From Mesodorylaimus sp. YZB2_4 (lineage: Eukaryota; Nematoda; Enoplea; Dorylaimida; Dorylaimidae): a DNA stretch of 64,000 nt. Where the stretch lies: positions 1 to 64,000 of the forward strand of contig JASANH010001518.1 of assembly GCA_030248295.1 (NCBI GenBank), given 5' to 3'. The notes below the pieces were generated by a model that was given only the letters and a program-made list of their open reading frames with translations, had not been told where the DNA came from and made no database searches. Below are positions 61,941 through 64,000 of the stretch, in pieces (the stretch's first letter is position 1; the number at the start of each line of letters is the position of its first letter). Position numbers and translations under genes: made by a program.

Positions 61941-64000
61941 ATGAGTGAGAAACATAAGGTTGCATCATCAGTTGGTCAAAGCCAACGGAAAGATAAGCGA
62001 AGTGATAGGGGAAGTGGAAAGATAACGAGTTCAAGGATAACGACGTTAGAAGAGTTTTTCCAAAGGGCCGAAAATGAATCGGAATGCGTTGTTTGCGGAA
62101 AGAAAGTAAAGGCAGGGATAAGAAGACGGCATGAAAAGGAATGTCGTTTGCGACCGGATGATGACGACGTTATTTTTCTAGAAGAAATCAAGGTAAGGGT
62201 CCAATCCAATGATTCCAGCAGTACGGCTTCATTGTGTCTGGACTATGCGTTTGGTTTTTTAGTCTTTTCTTAGCCGATGCCTTTTTCTCATAGCTACCCC
62301 TACCTGCACGCTAGCAGGAATGCAAACACTGAATTCGTTGCCAGCGAGTAGTAGACTGACAGCAACAGAATACCCTATGATCCTGAGATCCTTGTGCATG
62401 ATCTGCTGTATTGTAGATGGCTTACGCGTCTAATAGATTAATTTCTTGCAATTTTAGGCTTCGCAATCTGAACCGATTGAAAACGTCTCGCTACGGCCTC
62501 AAAAAATAAAACGACGGCGATCAAGTGATGAAGCAGAATATGTCCCATCGCAGATCGAGTCTGCCGACTCTGCTGGCGAACCGTGGTCCAAGCGATTGCG
62601 AAACAGGCAACCTATCGACAATGAACCGAGCACATCAACAAGCGGAGTAATTGGCGCAAGAAATGATGAAGAGGCCGCAGAAAATTCATGTCCGCCAACG
62701 TCTGTTCCCGCTTGCGCCGCGGATGACGAGCTGTTTGAAACGGTTTCGAACGACGGCAGTACCGATTTATTTGCCGAGCAGCACTTAAACGAAGAAATAG
62801 CACTTGTATCTGGCAACGATCAAGCGATCCCAGTGATCTTATCCGTTTGTTCATTGGCCGTGTCAGTGTCAAGTGCAATCAAAAGGATTGAGGAGCCACT
62901 CGCAGATCAAATGGAGCCAGCCAAGGAAGCATCATTGCTCATGGATTCGGATAATTCAACAGAACCTTCCCAACAGTCATCGACGACTCAAAATGTGCCT
63001 TTTGTTGCGCGGGCTATGTCGGACATATTGAAACGGGTATGCCAAGACCAATTTCATGCGCACTTGCTTAACGAACAGGATCGGCTAATGGTCGAAAAAT
63101 TTATGAATATGCCAAGTAAGGCTGTTGATCTGACCGCTTACTTCTTGTGAATGCACGCTCTAGCTGAGCATACTGCATTTTCCAGTAATTTTATCTGCCT
63201 TTTTGCTTTTAGTTGATGCAAAAATATTGTACTGTCGCTTTATCACAAGGAAAGGGGCATTGCATTCATTAGACTCGTTACAACAAAAGTACGGTTCGAA
63301 ATTGGACGTTGGAATGGCAGTGAAAACTTTGCAAGACGCTTCTTTTTTGGCGGCTGGTACGCAATCTAACGTAAGCTTTTTTGCTATGGTTTACTGGCTT
63401 TTTCCTTATAGGCGACGAGACAGACAATTTATCAGAACTTCTCGACTTCATGTCGTTACCTCGTTTGCAAAATTTGGCAAAGACATTTCTGCGCTCAAAA
63501 GATATCCAAGCTCCAAAACACCGGCTGATCGAAGATCTCGTAAAATACGCTATATCTCAGACTTCGTTGAATGGATCCATGGTAACAGTTTTGTTGAAAA
63601 AGTAAACCTAATTTTAATGTGATCATCAGATTTCGTAAATTCTATTCAATGTTTAGAGCTAAGGAAGAAATCGGAGAGTGTTATCGTTTGGCGGAGGATC
63701 CATATCTTCTATTTTTGGGCGTGTTGCACTTATTTAGTCCTGGGTATATGTCGTCTGCGAATGCTCGTGATGGACAGAAATTGACGGCTTCTGATCTGAT
63801 CAATGACCTCATGTAAGTGTTTGATTTTAAACATGTTGAAATTGATTTAAATTGATTTCAGCAACGTCTTACGGATGAAGAACAACAACGAATTGGCGTT
63901 CAGTACAAAAACTGGCGCTCGTCAAGTCCACCAGTTTCAGTGCCGAGATGATTTGCGAGAGTAAGTTTTACTTGCGATTCCTCCTGTTTAGCGCGTATTC
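61941..64000 (+). CDS. FAN1: FANCD2/FANCI-associated nuclease 1, 5' part
   Basis: Nuclear 5' flap endonuclease/exonuclease for interstrand crosslink repair. The first six exons are inside the window (61941-62192, 62458-63115, 63213-63356, 63412-63601, 63630-63812, 63862-63960); the gene then continues past the edge, so the VRR-NUC catalytic domain is not seen. The N-terminus holds a UBZ-type zinc finger (ECVVCGKKVKAGIRRRHEKE plus C), a Ser/acidic linker, then the SAP-containing DNA-binding region: FVARAMSDILKRVCQDQFHA, LLNEQDRLMVEKFMNM, LYCRFITRKGALHSLDSL, and LPRLQNLAKTFLRSK with APKHRLIEDLVKYA. The chosen Met opens MSEKHKVASSVG; a Met 12 codons upstream overlaps the flank of the transposon at 61246-61902. 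FAN1 identity rests on motif order matching the animal protein. Confidence 0.92.

Overview
This is a eukaryotic, almost certainly nematode, window. Genes are split by many short GT..AG introns (mostly 45-80 bases, typically GTAAGT...TTTCAG). One gene encodes a cuticle collagen with the nematode-type N-terminal domain, and another looks like a MOLO-1 type (TPM domain) membrane protein. No bacterial, organellar or CRISPR features were seen. The species cannot be named from sequence alone.

Layout, plus strand, 1-16 kb: the 3' part of a coiled-coil gene (1-1981), a gene-poor stretch with tRNA-like repeats, then four genes in the same direction. These are a DHHC palmitoyltransferase (ZDHHC3/7 type, 4263-5628), importin-11 (5921-10985), a deoxynucleoside kinase (TK2/dNK type, 11238-14034) and a cuticle collagen with its own TATA box (14934-15962). 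Layout, minus strand, 16.8-33 kb: a secreted ADAMTS-like matrix protein with TSP1 repeats, an Ig domain and a C-terminal PLAC domain (16832-25755), an unrecognised 254-residue membrane protein (26447-27860) and dihydropyrimidine dehydrogenase (28520-32828, 22 exons, 1037 aa).

From 33 to 45 kb is a repeat-rich stretch (a 958-bp TIR element, tRNA-headed SINEs, a 115-bp MITE, a perfect 22-bp palindrome) around one MOLO-1 type gene (37394-39935). From 45 to 64 kb come bifunctional peptidylglycine alpha-amidating monooxygenase (45426-50444, +), FEN1 (50744-53935, -), the AAA+ ATPase AFG2A/SPATA5 (54438-57083, +), a Bcl-2 family protein (57346-58262, -), another repeat-rich gap, and the first six exons of FAN1 nuclease (61941 to past the window end, +).

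Exon phases were checked by hand. They close in frame for the DHHC enzyme (288 aa), importin-11 (975 aa), dNK (239 aa), collagen (303 aa), the 254-aa orphan, DPYD, the MOLO-1 type gene (497 aa), PAM (968 aa), FEN1 (380 aa), AFG2A (861 aa) and Bcl-2 (213 aa). The coiled-coil gene does not close without a one-base correction. There is no single pathway: several genes touch DNA or nucleotide metabolism (dNK, DPYD, FEN1, FAN1) and several the cuticle, matrix or secretory system (collagen, ADAMTS-like, PAM), but ordinary gene neighbourhood is enough to explain this.

The most unusual object is a pair of adjacent hairpins in an importin-11 intron (6231-6383). They share an identical 39-base loop in the same orientation but have completely different perfect stems.
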